Program-made: the position numbers and the translations under genes
Notes under the pieces: generated by a model
The model's input: the letters and a program-made list of their open reading frames with translations, nothing else
Told to the model about the DNA's origin: nothing
Database searches by the model: none
Assembly: GCF_002811875.1 (NCBI RefSeq)
Contig: NZ_NPDZ01000006.1
Coordinates: forward strand, 124,001 to 188,000
Length of the DNA: 64,000 nucleotides
Source of the DNA: Leptospira perolatii
GTDB taxonomy: Bacteria > Spirochaetota > Leptospiria > Leptospirales > Leptospiraceae
Direction of reading: 5' to 3'
Shown: positions 1 through 9,030 of the stretch, in pieces
Layout: every line of letters starts with the position of its first letter
Numbering within the stretch: the first letter of the stretch is position 1

Positions 1-83
1 CGAGGAACATTTTCTGTAATCTGAAAACCGCAGTCTTGACATTTTGTTCCTATAATTGTGGGGTTCGAATTTGCTTCTTTCAT
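1..83 (-). CDS. DUF35 / OB-fold zinc-ribbon protein, N-terminal fragment (partial)
   Basis: Only the first 27 codons lie in the window. The reading begins MKEANSNPTIIGTKCQDCGF, with a CxxC pair like the first half of the rubredoxin-like zinc ribbon of DUF35 (ChsH2-type) acyl-CoA-associated proteins. Those proteins often sit beside thiolases and FabG-like reductases, and the gene directly upstream on the same strand is a FabG-like SDR, 47 bp away. The assignment is inferred from this short piece plus context; the rest of the gene is off the left edge. Confidence 0.5.
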   Translation of the reverse strand, partial: MKEANSNPTIIGTKCQDCGFQITENVP

Positions 84-130
84 AATATAATCATCACAAA
101 ATAGATCTCAAATGACCTTTTTCTGATAGG

Positions 131-898
131 TTACATTCCAATTCCAGCTCCACCATCCACTCTCAAAAAAGTTCCCGTAATGTAAGACGCTTTGTCAGAT
201 AAATAAAACTCCACTACATTCGCAATTTCTTGCTGTGTACCAGGGCGCTTTAACGGAATGAACATTGGGTCTGTTAACTTTTTCTGAACTTCTTCGGAGA
301 GAGAAGATGTCATGTCTGTTTGGACGTATCCAGGACAAACCGCGTTTACGAGCACACCTCTACCAGAGAACTCTCTCGCGGCCACTTTTGTAAGCGCGAT
401 AACTGCCGCCTTGGAGGAAGAGTAGTTGGCCTGACCTGGCTGACCACTTAAACCTGAAAGCGAGGATATATTCACGATTCTTCCTGAAGGAGCTTTTAAT
501 AAAAGTTTCGAAGCTGCCTTGGTCATGAGGAAAACGCCTTTTGCGTTTACGTCCATTACGAAATCGTATTCTTGTTCTGTCATCCGGATGAACAAGTTGT
601 CCTTTAACACTCCAGCGTTATTTACGAGGAAATCCAGTTTTCCGAATTGTTCCTTAACTGAATTTATCACAGAATCACAATCTTCCAATTTCGTTACGTT
701 ACATGGTAATCCAAGAGTTTTTACTCCATATTCTTTAGCGATTTCCGCAGCGGCCTGTTCGATTTGCTCTTTGTTCAAATCGACTACCACGACGGAGCCA
801 CCATCTTTAGCGATTGTGTTAGCAATGGCTCTTCCGAGTCCTCTTGGAGACGCAGCTCCGGTTACTAAAGCGACTTTGCCTTCGAATTGTTTACTCAT
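131..898 (-). CDS. FabG-like short-chain dehydrogenase/reductase
   Basis: A 255-residue classical SDR, probably an NAD(P)H-dependent 3-oxoacyl or 3-hydroxyacyl reductase. The N-terminal cofactor motif is [14 protein letters not shown] (about residues 14-27), followed by NNAGVL (about 92-97), the catalytic Ser in NISSLSG and the YxxxK pair in NYSSSKAA (about 158-165). The C-terminus ends [15 protein letters not shown], typical of FabG relatives. The ATG has an AGAGG ribosome binding site six bases upstream. With a DUF35-like gene directly downstream it probably serves acyl-CoA metabolism rather than the housekeeping FAS II step. The exact substrate cannot be read from sequence. Confidence 0.88.
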   Translation of the reverse strand: MSKQFEGKVALVTGAASPRGLGRAIANTIAKDGGSVVVVDLNKEQIEQAAAEIAKEYGVKTLGLPCNVTKLEDCDSVINSVKEQFGKLDFLVNNAGVLKDNLFIRMTEQEYDFVMDVNAKGVFLMTKAASKLLLKAPSGRIVNISSLSGLSGQPGQANYSSSKAAVIALTKVAAREFSGRGVLVNAVCPGYVQTDMTSSLSEEVQKKLTDPMFIPLKRPGTQQEIANVVEFYLSDKASYITGTFLRVDGGAGIGM

Positions 899-1060
899 CG
901 GTTTCCTCTACTATTTTAGAATTTGATTGAGTGCGCTAATCGACAAGAAAAATTCAACGATACTTTTTGAGGAGTAACGATTCAAACGCTGTTCGTTCTT
1001 TTGCGAAGTTCTCGCGAAACAATTTGCAAGTACAAGTAGGTTTTTGCAATTTGCTTACAT

Positions 1061-1762
1061 ATGTATTCTGATCATGATCTAAAACAAATAGGTCCTTTTA
1101 AAGCGGTTTCTATTCAAGGGAATCCAGATCTTCCTACAATTATTCTTTTTCACGGATACGGGGCCAACGCACATGACTTAGTTCCTTTGCATTCTTATCT
1201 CGACGTTCCAAAAGGAACAAATTTCCTCTTTCCAGACGGCGATTTAGAAATTCCTATTATGCCCGGTTATACTGGCAGGGCGTGGTTTCCAATCGATATG
1301 GAAGCTTTGCAAAAAGCGATGATGTTAGGTGGTCACAGAGATTTTTCGGAGCGCTATCCGAATGGCTTGGAATCCGCGAGAGAAAAAGCTGCGCAGATGA
1401 TTCAAGATTTAGGAATTCCGATGGAAAAAATCATCTTAGGTGGATTTAGCCAAGGTGCCATGCTGGCGACGGATCTTATGCTTCACTCTAAGCAAAAACC
1501 AAAGGGGCTACTTATTCTTTCGGGTACTTTGATTCATGAACAAGAGTGGTCCAGGTTAGCAAAATTGTCTCCAGGATACAAATTCTTTCAGAGTCACGGA
1601 AGGATGGACCCGGTGTTAGGATATCCTGCTGCAAAAAAATTAGAAGGAGTCTTAAAGGAAGCCGGTTGGGATGGGGAATTGTTGGCATTTCCGGGTGGAC
1701 ACGAAATCCCGGAATCTGTTCTAATCGGTATGAACCGGTATCTTAGAGAAATTTTAGCATGA
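1061..1762 (+). CDS. Phospholipase/carboxylesterase family alpha/beta hydrolase
   Basis: A 233-residue cytoplasmic serine esterase of the carboxylesterase/acyl-protein thioesterase family. Motifs seen: the oxyanion-hole segment [12 protein letters not shown] near residue 30, the nucleophile elbow GGFSQGAM near residue 129, an Asp in [11 protein letters not shown] and the catalytic His in FPGGHEIP near the C-terminus. No signal peptide. The stop overlaps the next start by four bases (ATGA), so the two genes are translationally coupled. Substrates of this family are lysophospholipids or short acyl esters; which applies here is unknown. Confidence 0.85.
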   Translation: MYSDHDLKQIGPFKAVSIQGNPDLPTIILFHGYGANAHDLVPLHSYLDVPKGTNFLFPDGDLEIPIMPGYTGRAWFPIDMEALQKAMMLGGHRDFSERYPNGLESAREKAAQMIQDLGIPMEKIILGGFSQGAMLATDLMLHSKQKPKGLLILSGTLIHEQEWSRLAKLSPGYKFFQSHGRMDPVLGYPAAKKLEGVLKEAGWDGELLAFPGGHEIPESVLIGMNRYLREILA

Positions 1763-2427
1763 CTTACCTGATCGAAAAGTACATCGCTCTCAAAAGCAAA
1801 TATCGAAATTACGATACGAAAGAAGCGCTGAAGAGAATGCAAGCTTTTCGAATCGCATTGAAAGAGCTCGAAGACAAAGGCTTTCGAACGGGAGTTGAGA
1901 TTTTGGGTTCGATCAATTTTGGAATTGTAGAGCCCTCTTCTGATGTAGATTGTATTTTATTACATTATTGTGATTTGCACAAGGACCAGGAATGTCCGGA
2001 ATATTGTCCGAATTTCTTGTATGAATCAGAGGAAATTAAAACGAGTCTTCGAGTTAGACTTAAAGACGAGCACTTGAAAGTGGAATTCCTAGATTGCATC
2101 AATCTTAGAATGGTCGAGAAAGCTTTGGAATCCGGAAATCTGAAGGATCACGAAGTTTTGAGGAGGCTACTATTTTATAGAACCATCGGTCGTCCCGTAA
2201 ACAGGCCTCTCTTTATTCCTTATTGTGAAAAACTAGAGGAGAATGATGAGTATATCAAAGAAATCTTAGAATGGGGTTCCGATGCACTTCGTTCTTATTT
2301 GGGTACATCTCGGCACAGATTTTCTTTTAGTAAGTACAACGAACGAATTGAAAGTTTTGGACTACAGCTGCCCGGGGGACTAAAGGAAGAGCTGGAAAGC
2401 TATCTAGAAGAGAGTGATAGACCTTAG
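1759..2427 (+). CDS. Nucleotidyltransferase-domain protein
   Basis: A 222-residue protein whose start overlaps the esterase stop. Residues about 38-56 read [20 protein letters not shown], which has the GS...DxD signature of the polymerase-beta-like nucleotidyltransferase fold (metal-binding Asp pair in DVD). A small cluster of Cys/His residues ([15 protein letters not shown]) follows and might bind metal. The remainder is charged and helical without a recognised domain. It could modify a nucleotide, RNA or protein; nothing in the context decides this. Confidence 0.65.
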   Translation: MTYLIEKYIALKSKYRNYDTKEALKRMQAFRIALKELEDKGFRTGVEILGSINFGIVEPSSDVDCILLHYCDLHKDQECPEYCPNFLYESEEIKTSLRVRLKDEHLKVEFLDCINLRMVEKALESGNLKDHEVLRRLLFYRTIGRPVNRPLFIPYCEKLEENDEYIKEILEWGSDALRSYLGTSRHRFSFSKYNERIESFGLQLPGGLKEELESYLEESDRP

Positions 2428-2446
2428 TCATAATATTAGAATACTA

Positions 2447-3166
2447 TTAAGCTGATTTTGCTTTTTCTGTAACTTGAACAGGATCGGAAAGGTGTCTAAT
2501 ATCCATTCCGGTATTCAACCTCACCAATTCTTCTGCAATATTGACTGCATAGTCTCCTGCTCTCTCTATGCTGAGCACAATTCGATAGAGATCCGCAAAT
2601 TGGTTCTTATCTAATCTTGGATCCATTACGAATTTCAAAAATGCTGAATTACAAAGATTATTAAGTTCTTCTTCTACAGTGTGAACCGATCCGTAGAAGC
2701 GATTCTTTTCTTCGACCAAGGATTCTACCGCCATTCCGACCAAAGTGACTACCCTAGACAGCATTTTATCTAAGATCTCTTCCTGGCGGAAAAAACCTTT
2801 CGGAAGCAAACCGCGTCTGTAACAGGTGGCGCAGTTTACGATTTGATCTCCCATTCGTTCAAGGCTTCTCGTAATTCTGATTGCGGAAAGAGCAAAACGA
2901 AGCGGATCTCTCTTTAAAACAACTTCTCCGTCCACTTGGTCCATGCCCAAAGAATTTCGGTTAGCAATTGCTTCTAAAATCGCATTTTGCGAAAGGTTAT
3001 CGTTCTGTTTTTCCAAGTTATCGATCAGATCGTCTCTTTCGATAATCTGCTTAGCTAGATCCGCGTTCTCCTGTTCGATCGCGTCATCTAGCTTAAGGAT
3101 TTGCTCCAAACACAGTTCGGCCATTGCATATAGGTTACGTCTAAGGTAGTCGAACTTGGAGACCAT
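2447..3166 (-). CDS. PhoU-domain protein (phosphate signalling/transport regulator-like)
   Basis: A 239-residue all-helical protein with two PhoU repeats: residues about 10-110, including [21 protein letters not shown], and about 125-225, including [21 protein letters not shown]. The repeated E/DRxxDxxxNxxE pattern is the metal-cluster motif of PhoU. No pst transporter genes or phoR/phoB adjoin it, so this may be a stand-alone PhoU-like protein tied to a phosphate or other transporter elsewhere. It converges on the nucleotidyltransferase gene with 19 bp between the stops. Confidence 0.85.
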   Translation of the reverse strand: MVSKFDYLRRNLYAMAELCLEQILKLDDAIEQENADLAKQIIERDDLIDNLEKQNDNLSQNAILEAIANRNSLGMDQVDGEVVLKRDPLRFALSAIRITRSLERMGDQIVNCATCYRRGLLPKGFFRQEEILDKMLSRVVTLVGMAVESLVEEKNRFYGSVHTVEEELNNLCNSAFLKFVMDPRLDKNQFADLYRIVLSIERAGDYAVNIAEELVRLNTGMDIRHLSDPVQVTEKAKSA

Positions 3167-3211
3167 GGGAGAAAAAGAACGTAACCTATTTTACAAAAAG
3201 GTCAAGTAGTT

Positions 3212-3634
3212 TTACAATTTGCCATCAAAGATGATATATAGCATCCCTGCAAAAGAGACATACTGTACTAAGAAACCAGTAAAGCGAACATTCACGGGCC
3301 AAACCCCTCCACCACTTAAATGGGCAGAACTTTGCACTAGCCTGGCGCCGAATACTACCCAGCCCAAGGTTTCAAAGAGTGAATCGGTAATATTCAGAAA
3401 TGTTCCTACGAATACGAGTGTAGCAAAGATCGGGAGGTTTTCTAAACAGTTCAGATGAGCCCTGTTCACTCTCCAGTAAAAGTCACTTCCGTGTTGCAAC
3501 CACGCTGGGAATTCGTTGGATTTCTTTTTTCCGGTAAGAACTTGGGCCACTCTGTATAAGATCACAGCGGATCCCAAAAACATCGCCCAAGTTGTAAATG
3601 CTAATAATGCTTGAATAGAACCTGACATGGTCAT
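3212..3634 (-). CDS. MAPEG-family membrane protein
   Basis: I place the start at 3634 (MTMSGSIQALLAFT), because a GAAGA site lies seven bases upstream and a longer reading would run into the preceding imelysin gene. The 140-residue product has about four hydrophobic segments and the MAPEG pattern RVNRAHLNCLENLPIFATLVF (here split around R-A-H-x-N-x-x-E-N), followed by FGARLVQSSAHL. MAPEG proteins are membrane glutathione-linked enzymes or relatives. It follows the imelysin operon at 83 bp but need not belong to it. Confidence 0.8.
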   Translation of the reverse strand: MTMSGSIQALLAFTTWAMFLGSAVILYRVAQVLTGKKKSNEFPAWLQHGSDFYWRVNRAHLNCLENLPIFATLVFVGTFLNITDSLFETLGWVVFGARLVQSSAHLSGGGVWPVNVRFTGFLVQYVSFAGMLYIIFDGKL

Positions 3635-3717
3635 TAACAAATCTTCGCCGGGCCCAATTGGCAAGCGTAAAAATCGATTTCGACATTTTGAACTAAAGTT
3701 CCGGACTTTCGGATTCT

Positions 3718-4932
3718 TCAATCTCCGTCCGTGCTTGATGGCAATGCAGGAGTTCCCAAAACTGAGAGTAATTCCACTGCAGTACTGTTTCTCAGAATCT
3801 TTGTATTGTCCCAAATCGGTTTTATCAGTCCGCTAGGGTTGGAATTGATTTCCGCGTACAAATCTGCAGAAGCGTTCACCTTTGTTGTCAGTTGTGCTTC
3901 CAAATTGTCTAAGGTAGTTTGAATGCTATCGTTCAGTTGTGGGCTTTGGGATTGGACCAAAGAAGCAAGGGATTTCGCATTCGGATCCCCTAGGTTTCCA
4001 AAATAGGCCAACCTAAGTCCTTTGATATTATCCAACAAATCCTGATATGCTGTTCTAGAATAGATGGACTCAGTTAAATTTGGGTTCGTGGCTCCGTTGG
4101 AGCTCATACTCAGACCTGCAGGAAAACCAATCTTTGTATCTTCGATCATTAAAACCAGATTTCCTACTTTGGTCACATAGGTATCCAAAGCTTCTTTCGG
4201 AGATAAGAACATTCCAGTTCCGTTCACATACGACGCCAAAAAATTTCCGCCATTCGGTTCCCAGTTGTTTCGGAGTGAATGTGCATCTTCCTGAATGACT
4301 TGAGCCAAGGCTAGTATATAATCTGTCCTTCTTGAATTCCCTGAATTTGCGGTTATAACATCACCGGAATTCGAGGAACCACTTCCGTTATCAAAAAGTA
4401 AATATTCTAGAGCTCCGAAACCCCTTTTAAGGGTGCCTTGCGATCTCACATAGGATGCATTAATTGTAACTGAGTCACTTAAAACTCCGTCTATGTTTGC
4501 TTTTTTTGGGCGAGTTGATTCCCCTTTTTCGTATGCATCCATTTTCGTATAATAGGAAAACGGAATATCGGCCGGTCCGAAATAAAACACTTCTGCTTTT
4601 TTTAATATAGATCTAGCTTCTGCCCAAGATTGTCTTAAAGAAGCAAACTTGGTAGAATCGCCCGGAGTCGCGGTATAGCTTGCTGCGGCATCTTTGAGAG
4701 CAGAGCACTTTTGGTCCAACTCCCTAAAAGTCGGCAATATAAGGTTTTCCCCCGAATATTGCAGGAACTCCCTAGTCGAAGCTCCTGAAATAAAAATTGC
4801 GGCTAAGATCTCTGATGAGTTTTCTCCTTTAGTCTTGCAAGAGAAGGTTAGAAGAGAAATCGCGCAAAGCAGAGACAGAAAAAGCTGCGCCAAAGAAAAA
4901 ACAGGATATTTGGGTGATTGATAGCCTTTCAT
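3718..4932 (-). CDS. Imelysin-family lipoprotein (second copy, GxHxxE histidine missing)
   Basis: A 404-residue predicted lipoprotein with signal peptide and lipobox LLTFSC. The body matches the imelysin/EfeO-like M75 fold: ALKDAAASYTATP, LRQSWAEARSILKKAEVFYFGP and a later region where the upstream paralogue has GWHPIEYMLWG but this one has GFGALEYLLFDNG. The conserved GxHxxE histidine is therefore replaced, so any metal or peptidase function depending on it is probably lost or changed. It is the last gene of a three-gene operon, four bases after the di-haem oxidoreductase stop. The set resembles the lruB locus of pathogenic Leptospira from memory. Confidence 0.85.
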   Translation of the reverse strand: MKGYQSPKYPVFSLAQLFLSLLCAISLLTFSCKTKGENSSEILAAIFISGASTREFLQYSGENLILPTFRELDQKCSALKDAAASYTATPGDSTKFASLRQSWAEARSILKKAEVFYFGPADIPFSYYTKMDAYEKGESTRPKKANIDGVLSDSVTINASYVRSQGTLKRGFGALEYLLFDNGSGSSNSGDVITANSGNSRRTDYILALAQVIQEDAHSLRNNWEPNGGNFLASYVNGTGMFLSPKEALDTYVTKVGNLVLMIEDTKIGFPAGLSMSSNGATNPNLTESIYSRTAYQDLLDNIKGLRLAYFGNLGDPNAKSLASLVQSQSPQLNDSIQTTLDNLEAQLTTKVNASADLYAEINSNPSGLIKPIWDNTKILRNSTAVELLSVLGTPALPSSTDGD

Positions 4933-4936
4933 TTTG

Positions 4937-6457
4937 TCACAACGAATTCAGGAAAGTTAAAATAGATTGCCGGTCGTCGGCGGTTAGCGCTTGGAACTTG
5001 GTTCTTGCAGTATCTGCTTCTCCTCCATGCCAAAGAATTGCTTCTTCAGGTCCATTCGCCCTTCCGTCGTGCATTAAACGGTTATGACCATTCACTGTTT
5101 GGATCAACCCAAGTCCCCATAAAGGAGGAGTTCTCCATTCTGATCCGCTTGCCTGGAAATCAGGTCGATTGTCCGCCAAATTCGGTCCCATATCGTGAAG
5201 TAAAAGATCCGTGTACGGCTTTATATGCTGAAAAGATAATTCTGGAAATCCATCTACAAATCCTGTTTGAACATAAGGCTTATGGCAATTCGCGCATCCG
5301 ATATTTCCGAATATTTCTTTGCCTTTTATTACGTCCGCATCATTCACATTCCTTCTTCCAGGAACTGCTACTAACTTCGTATAAAAAATAACTGCCTCAG
5401 CAGTTTCGGAATTGATTTCAGGTTCATGAGTACCTCCGGATGCGGTGATACAAGCACTTTGAGAAGCCGGGCAGTTGTCCAAAGGAAACAACGGACTTGT
5501 CATCCCGATATCTCCCAAAAACGCGCCCTGGTTTTGCTGTGCAAGGCTCGGTTCGTTTGCTTTCCAGCCAAAGCGCCCGAGGACTTTTTTGGAAGCCTTT
5601 GCATCCCAGACTAGATTCGTTTTTCCTGAAATACCGTCTCCATCGGAATCGTTCGGATCTGCCCAAGAAAGAATTGTTTCTTCTGGAATCGCTTCCAAAA
5701 GTCCCAAACCAGGAATCATCGGTGCAGTTCTAGGAGAGAATGCGTAACTAGCAGGAGCAGTAAAATTCCAACTAAATGTATAATCGGGAATATTTAATGT
5801 AACTGTGCTTGAGTCGGCATAGGTCCTTACGATAGTGCCGCTTGTACCAAGTGTGGCGGAGCCTTCTGCAGGAGTTCCCGCAATGCTCTTATGGTTTAGC
5901 TGCAGCCCATAATCATCCAGACCGACTGGCCCACCAGTCGTAGGATTGGTAGCCGAAACCTTAGAAAGTCTGATTAGAATTCCTGGAGAATTATCCAGAG
6001 AACCAGAAGCCGGAGGAGCTCCTCTTCCATCTTTGGAATGACATCCTCTACAGGAGTTCGTATTGAAAGTTGGGCCTAAACCTGCTGACGCACTGTTTCC
6101 TTCGGGAACCCAATCTCGGTTAAAAAATGCGTTTCCACCTTGAAAATGGATAGATGCGCCTTCTCTTAAGTTTGATGCCGGAAAGTCGAAGGCAGTAGAA
6201 GTTACATCGAATACTGTGGTTCTTCCTCCGGAAAAAGCTTCTCCTGGATCTGCATTGGAAATCGCAAGCGCAGCCAAATAAAGTTCTTTGTTATCGTTGG
6301 GTTTTTCGGTGCATCCCGCAAATCCCAGCAAGATGAAAAGGCAAGAAATTGCAATTTGCGGAATAAAGGATTTCGGGAAAAAGCTTTCCTTTTTTCTAAT
6401 ATTATCGTTTGAAAGCTCGTTGTTTTCGTTTTCTTTTAGGGTTTTATCACAGTTCAT
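4937..6457 (-). CDS. Di-haem oxidoreductase (DUF1111-type) lipoprotein
   Basis: A 506-residue c-type cytochrome family protein. A long charged N-region precedes a hydrophobic stretch ending in lipobox LLGFAGC (Cys 49). Two haem-attachment motifs are present: CRGCH at 136-140 in NTNSCRGCHSKDGRG, and CANCH at 388-392 in NIGCANCHKPYVQTG. The C-terminal region contains PPLWGLG and LMHDGRANGPEEAILWHGGEA, characteristic of the family often annotated thiol oxidoreductase. Sandwiched between two imelysin genes, it probably acts in the periplasm in iron oxidation state control or uptake (inference). Confidence 0.88.
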   Translation of the reverse strand: MNCDKTLKENENNELSNDNIRKKESFFPKSFIPQIAISCLFILLGFAGCTEKPNDNKELYLAALAISNADPGEAFSGGRTTVFDVTSTAFDFPASNLREGASIHFQGGNAFFNRDWVPEGNSASAGLGPTFNTNSCRGCHSKDGRGAPPASGSLDNSPGILIRLSKVSATNPTTGGPVGLDDYGLQLNHKSIAGTPAEGSATLGTSGTIVRTYADSSTVTLNIPDYTFSWNFTAPASYAFSPRTAPMIPGLGLLEAIPEETILSWADPNDSDGDGISGKTNLVWDAKASKKVLGRFGWKANEPSLAQQNQGAFLGDIGMTSPLFPLDNCPASQSACITASGGTHEPEINSETAEAVIFYTKLVAVPGRRNVNDADVIKGKEIFGNIGCANCHKPYVQTGFVDGFPELSFQHIKPYTDLLLHDMGPNLADNRPDFQASGSEWRTPPLWGLGLIQTVNGHNRLMHDGRANGPEEAILWHGGEADTARTKFQALTADDRQSILTFLNSL

Positions 6458-6508
6458 AATTTTCTCTTTTCTTAAGCGCCCGAAAAAGTCAGGCGCTTGT
6501 TGTTTCGG

Positions 6509-7807
6509 TTAAAGACTGAAATCAGTAACAGATATTCCGATTGCGTTTGCCGCGTTCACAAAATCTCTTTTGATTCTTTCGCCTATCAGCAATTGAAGAT
6601 TTAATAAAATAGAATTCTCAGGGTTTCCGGATTGGATGATCTGATCAAATCTCCCAGTGAGAGAACCGGCAGGACAGCTTGCCGTATAGCTTGGATCCGC
6701 TGTCTGTTCGGGAAGATTGATGCAAAAACCATCTCTCGCTTGGATCAGTTCAGAAGTTACTCCCGAAGATCCAATAGGCCCAAAGAGAGCAGACAAACCT
6801 GGACCACTGGTAGTAGGAGCTTGGTTTCCCAGTACATAGTTGCCAGTCCATACATTCAGTACAGATTGAGCGTCATAATAGAAGTCTGCTTTGGTAGTAT
6901 CGCTAAAACAAGAGTGTTCTTCTTCTTGGCTACCTCCGAAAGTTCCTGTTAGGCGTTCTCCACCGTATTCACCAGCAATAAACTTTCCAATTCCTTGAAA
7001 TACTTTTTCTAAGGATTGATCGGGATTAGCCAAAAAAGCAGTTCTCGTAGGAGATCCGATTTCCCATTTATCGCGAATCAACTTTAAATGACCGGTCAAA
7101 GCTGAGATAATGCTTTGTAGGAACTCCTTCCTTCTTGTTCCATTTGCAGTTGCGTTTGCAAAATCAGAAACATTTCTATTTCCGGATCCAGTAGAAGAGG
7201 AATCAGTTCCCCAAAGCATATATTCGATCGGATGCCAACCAACTAAGATTGCCTTTTCAGGATTTTGCTCAGCGCCGATTGTGCCGTTTCCGTTCAGGCT
7301 TAAGATTTGGGCAAAGTCGGTTGTTGAATTTCCACCGTTCCCAATATAGTTGTCCACCGCGGTTTCATCCAAAGGCCATGCGTTAAGCAAGCCTTCGCAT
7401 TCATCGGAGCCTGTAAAATTTACTCCAGCACCACAACCTAAGACTGTGGTATTGTCAATCGGGCCGCCAGAAAATCTAAAAGCTTCAGTGGTAAGGTACG
7501 AAGCTCTTGCTTTTACCCAAAGATTTCTTAAGTTATTTAAGTCACTAGCAGAAGGAGTTGCAGTGGTCGCAAATGTATCCGCAGCATTCTTAAGCGCAAG
7601 CGCATCTTGGTAGCTTTTATTATAGGATTCGAATGCTAGTGCAACGTAACGATTGGCGACTTCGGCTTTAGTCGCAGAAGGTAAAAGTCCTAAAGCGATG
7701 ACAGTCTTGTCATCGGATTTTTTCTCAGGTGTGCAAGACAATATCGTACATGCCAAGCCGGAGATTGCTCCTAGGCAAAGCGCTGATAGTCTAGATTTTT
7801 TCCGCAT
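6509..7807 (-). CDS. Imelysin-family lipoprotein (intact GxHxxE)
   Basis: I start at the ATG at 7807, which has GGAG seven bases upstream; an upstream in-frame TTG lacks such a site. The 432-residue product has a signal peptide (MRKKSRLSALCLGAISG) ending in a lipobox-like ILSC. It carries the imelysin motif GWHPIEYMLWG (GxHxxE) and the N-terminal four-helix pattern with LRNLWVKARASYLTTEAFRFSGGPID. The family is periplasmic or surface-exposed and iron-linked. It is the first gene of the operon, so it is nearest the Fur-box-like site and the structured leader upstream. It may correspond to LruB or its neighbour. Confidence 0.88.
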   Translation of the reverse strand: MRKKSRLSALCLGAISGLACTILSCTPEKKSDDKTVIALGLLPSATKAEVANRYVALAFESYNKSYQDALALKNAADTFATTATPSASDLNNLRNLWVKARASYLTTEAFRFSGGPIDNTTVLGCGAGVNFTGSDECEGLLNAWPLDETAVDNYIGNGGNSTTDFAQILSLNGNGTIGAEQNPEKAILVGWHPIEYMLWGTDSSSTGSGNRNVSDFANATANGTRRKEFLQSIISALTGHLKLIRDKWEIGSPTRTAFLANPDQSLEKVFQGIGKFIAGEYGGERLTGTFGGSQEEEHSCFSDTTKADFYYDAQSVLNVWTGNYVLGNQAPTTSGPGLSALFGPIGSSGVTSELIQARDGFCINLPEQTADPSYTASCPAGSLTGRFDQIIQSGNPENSILLNLQLLIGERIKRDFVNAANAIGISVTDFSL

Positions 7808-7829
7808 TTCGCGTCTCCAAAAATGAAAT

Positions 7830-7874
7830 TTCAAAAGTTCCTCGGAGCAGCTTTTGAAGGCTTACTCCGAGGAA
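7830..7874 (-). promoter_or_regulatory. Leader RNA with potential H-type pseudoknot
   Basis: On the minus strand TTCCTCGGAG (7874-7865) pairs perfectly with CTCCGAGGAA (7847-7838) across a 17-base loop. Eight loop bases, TTCAAAAG (7858-7851), are perfectly complementary to CTTTTGAA (7837-7830), which directly abuts the 3' side of the stem. This geometry is an H-type pseudoknot with two coaxially stackable helices. It ends about 10 bases before the GGAG ribosome binding site of the imelysin gene. The structure is seen by base pairing; any regulatory role is inferred. Confidence 0.55.
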
Positions 7875-7937
7875 AATGATTGAACTGTGGGGATGACTCC
7901 CAAGATCCCAAAGGGACCATGCAAATTAATACTGCAG

Positions 7938-7954
7938 ATGAGAATCATTCTCAT
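7938..7954. promoter_or_regulatory. Fur-box-like operator upstream of imelysin operon
   Basis: ATGAGAATCATTCTCAT is a 17-base inverted repeat, perfect except for the central base, and closely matches the core of Fur boxes (GAATGATAATCATT type; the TGAGAATCATTCTCA form is typical of several Fur regulons). It lies 131 bp upstream of the first imelysin start. Leptospira encodes several Fur-family proteins, so which one binds is not known from this window. Confidence 0.75.
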
Positions 7955-7998
7955 ATATGTCAAGAAAAATTTTCTCTGCTGAATATCCTCATAAATTG

Positions 7999-8019
7999 GC
8001 AAATTCATGCAGAATTTGC
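7999..8019. repeat. Inverted repeat in the imelysin/mod intergenic region
   Basis: GCAAATTC and GAATTTGC form a perfect eight-base inverted repeat around ATGCA. It lies 45 bp beyond the Fur-like site, in the 338 bp between the imelysin start and the modC stop. There is no U-run on either side, so it does not look like an intrinsic terminator. A second binding site or a transcript end are both possible. The rest of this intergenic stretch holds only a small CTGACA/TGTCAG hairpin at 8122-8135 just past the modC stop. Confidence 0.3.
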
Positions 8020-8145
8020 AGTGTAGCCTAGAATTATCCGGCGAAAATGAGGATAAGACTCAGTATTTTTAATGCGGATAAGGGGGCAAGTAGAAATTCG
8101 AGGTTCTGGCGGATCACGCAACTGACAAATGTCAGGCAAGATACT

Positions 8146-9018
8146 TTATATTTTCTTTAACAACGGATTAAATGCTTTTGAAGAAGCCAATACCTTGTCT
8201 CCAATTGAAAGATCTTGAATTTCTTCCTCCAAGGCTATGACCTTCACGATGGAGTTTCCGATTAACACAGTAACTACGTAAACGATGTCTTCTTTATCGA
8301 TGGACAGCACTTCGCCTGTAAATTGGAACTTGCCGCTTATCTTTGAATCCGTAAAAATTTTCCGTGGATCTCCGATGCCCACGATTTTACCGTCTTCCAA
8401 TTTGAATACAAGCTGTGACATTTTGTAAATTTCTGATAACTCATGACTTACTAGTAAAGTGCTGCATTGGGATTTGCTATGAACTTCTAATAGATAATCT
8501 TGGAGTCTGGATCTCATTTTATGATCGATCGCAGATAATGGTTCATCTAGCAAAAGTAATTTAGGTTTTCGTACCAAAGCTCGAGCTAATGCAAGCCTTT
8601 GTTTCTGTCCTCCCGAGAGGGAGTTTGGTTTGGAATTTCGTAAAGCTTCTAACTCCATAATCCCGAGAATCTCTTCGACCAAGTGAATATCAGAAGATGA
8701 TCGGAGAGCATAGCGAAGGTTTTCTAAGACCGTCATATTTGGAAAATGCGCAGGTTCCTGAAAGACCATAGCAATATCTCTTTTTTGCGGCTTGAGGTTA
8801 ATTTGCTGTTCGCTATCAAACCATTTTTCCTGATTCACTTCGACGACTCCGCGATCTGGCGTAATGAGTCCTGCTAACATTTTTAAAATCGTAGATTTTC
8901 CCGATCCTGAGGGCCCAAAGATAGAGACGAACTTTCCGGTTTCAAAGGAAATATTCAATTCTATGGAAATTGTTCTTCCGGGCTCTGTCAGCAGCTTAGA
9001 GATGTCGATTCGAATCAT
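8146..9018 (-). CDS. modC: Molybdate ABC transporter ATPase
   Basis: A 290-residue ABC ATPase with Walker A GPSGSGKST (about residues 35-43), the Q-loop in VFQEPAHFPNM, signature LSGGQKQR, Walker B LLLLDEPLSAID and H-loop VSHEL. The C-terminal 65 residues (GEVLSIDKEDIVYVVTVLIG onward) form a TOBE/Mop domain, which is specific to ModC-type ATPases. It is the last gene of a modA / molbindin / modB / modC order on the minus strand, 12 bp after modB. It powers molybdate uptake for molybdenum-cofactor enzymes. Confidence 0.92.
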   Translation of the reverse strand: MIRIDISKLLTEPGRTISIELNISFETGKFVSIFGPSGSGKSTILKMLAGLITPDRGVVEVNQEKWFDSEQQINLKPQKRDIAMVFQEPAHFPNMTVLENLRYALRSSSDIHLVEEILGIMELEALRNSKPNSLSGGQKQRLALARALVRKPKLLLLDEPLSAIDHKMRSRLQDYLLEVHSKSQCSTLLVSHELSEIYKMSQLVFKLEDGKIVGIGDPRKIFTDSKISGKFQFTGEVLSIDKEDIVYVVTVLIGNSIVKVIALEEEIQDLSIGDKVLASSKAFNPLLKKI

Positions 9019-9030
9019 AGTAAATCGAAA

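Noticed and set aside
3635..3814. Extended N-terminus for the MAPEG gene
   Set aside because: The extra 60 residues overlap the imelysin gene and are unlike the family; a good ribosome binding site supports the later start.
5005..5747. Several plus-strand frames opposite the di-haem oxidoreductase
   Set aside because: They are shadows of a gene with two haem motifs in the right order, with no start signals of their own.
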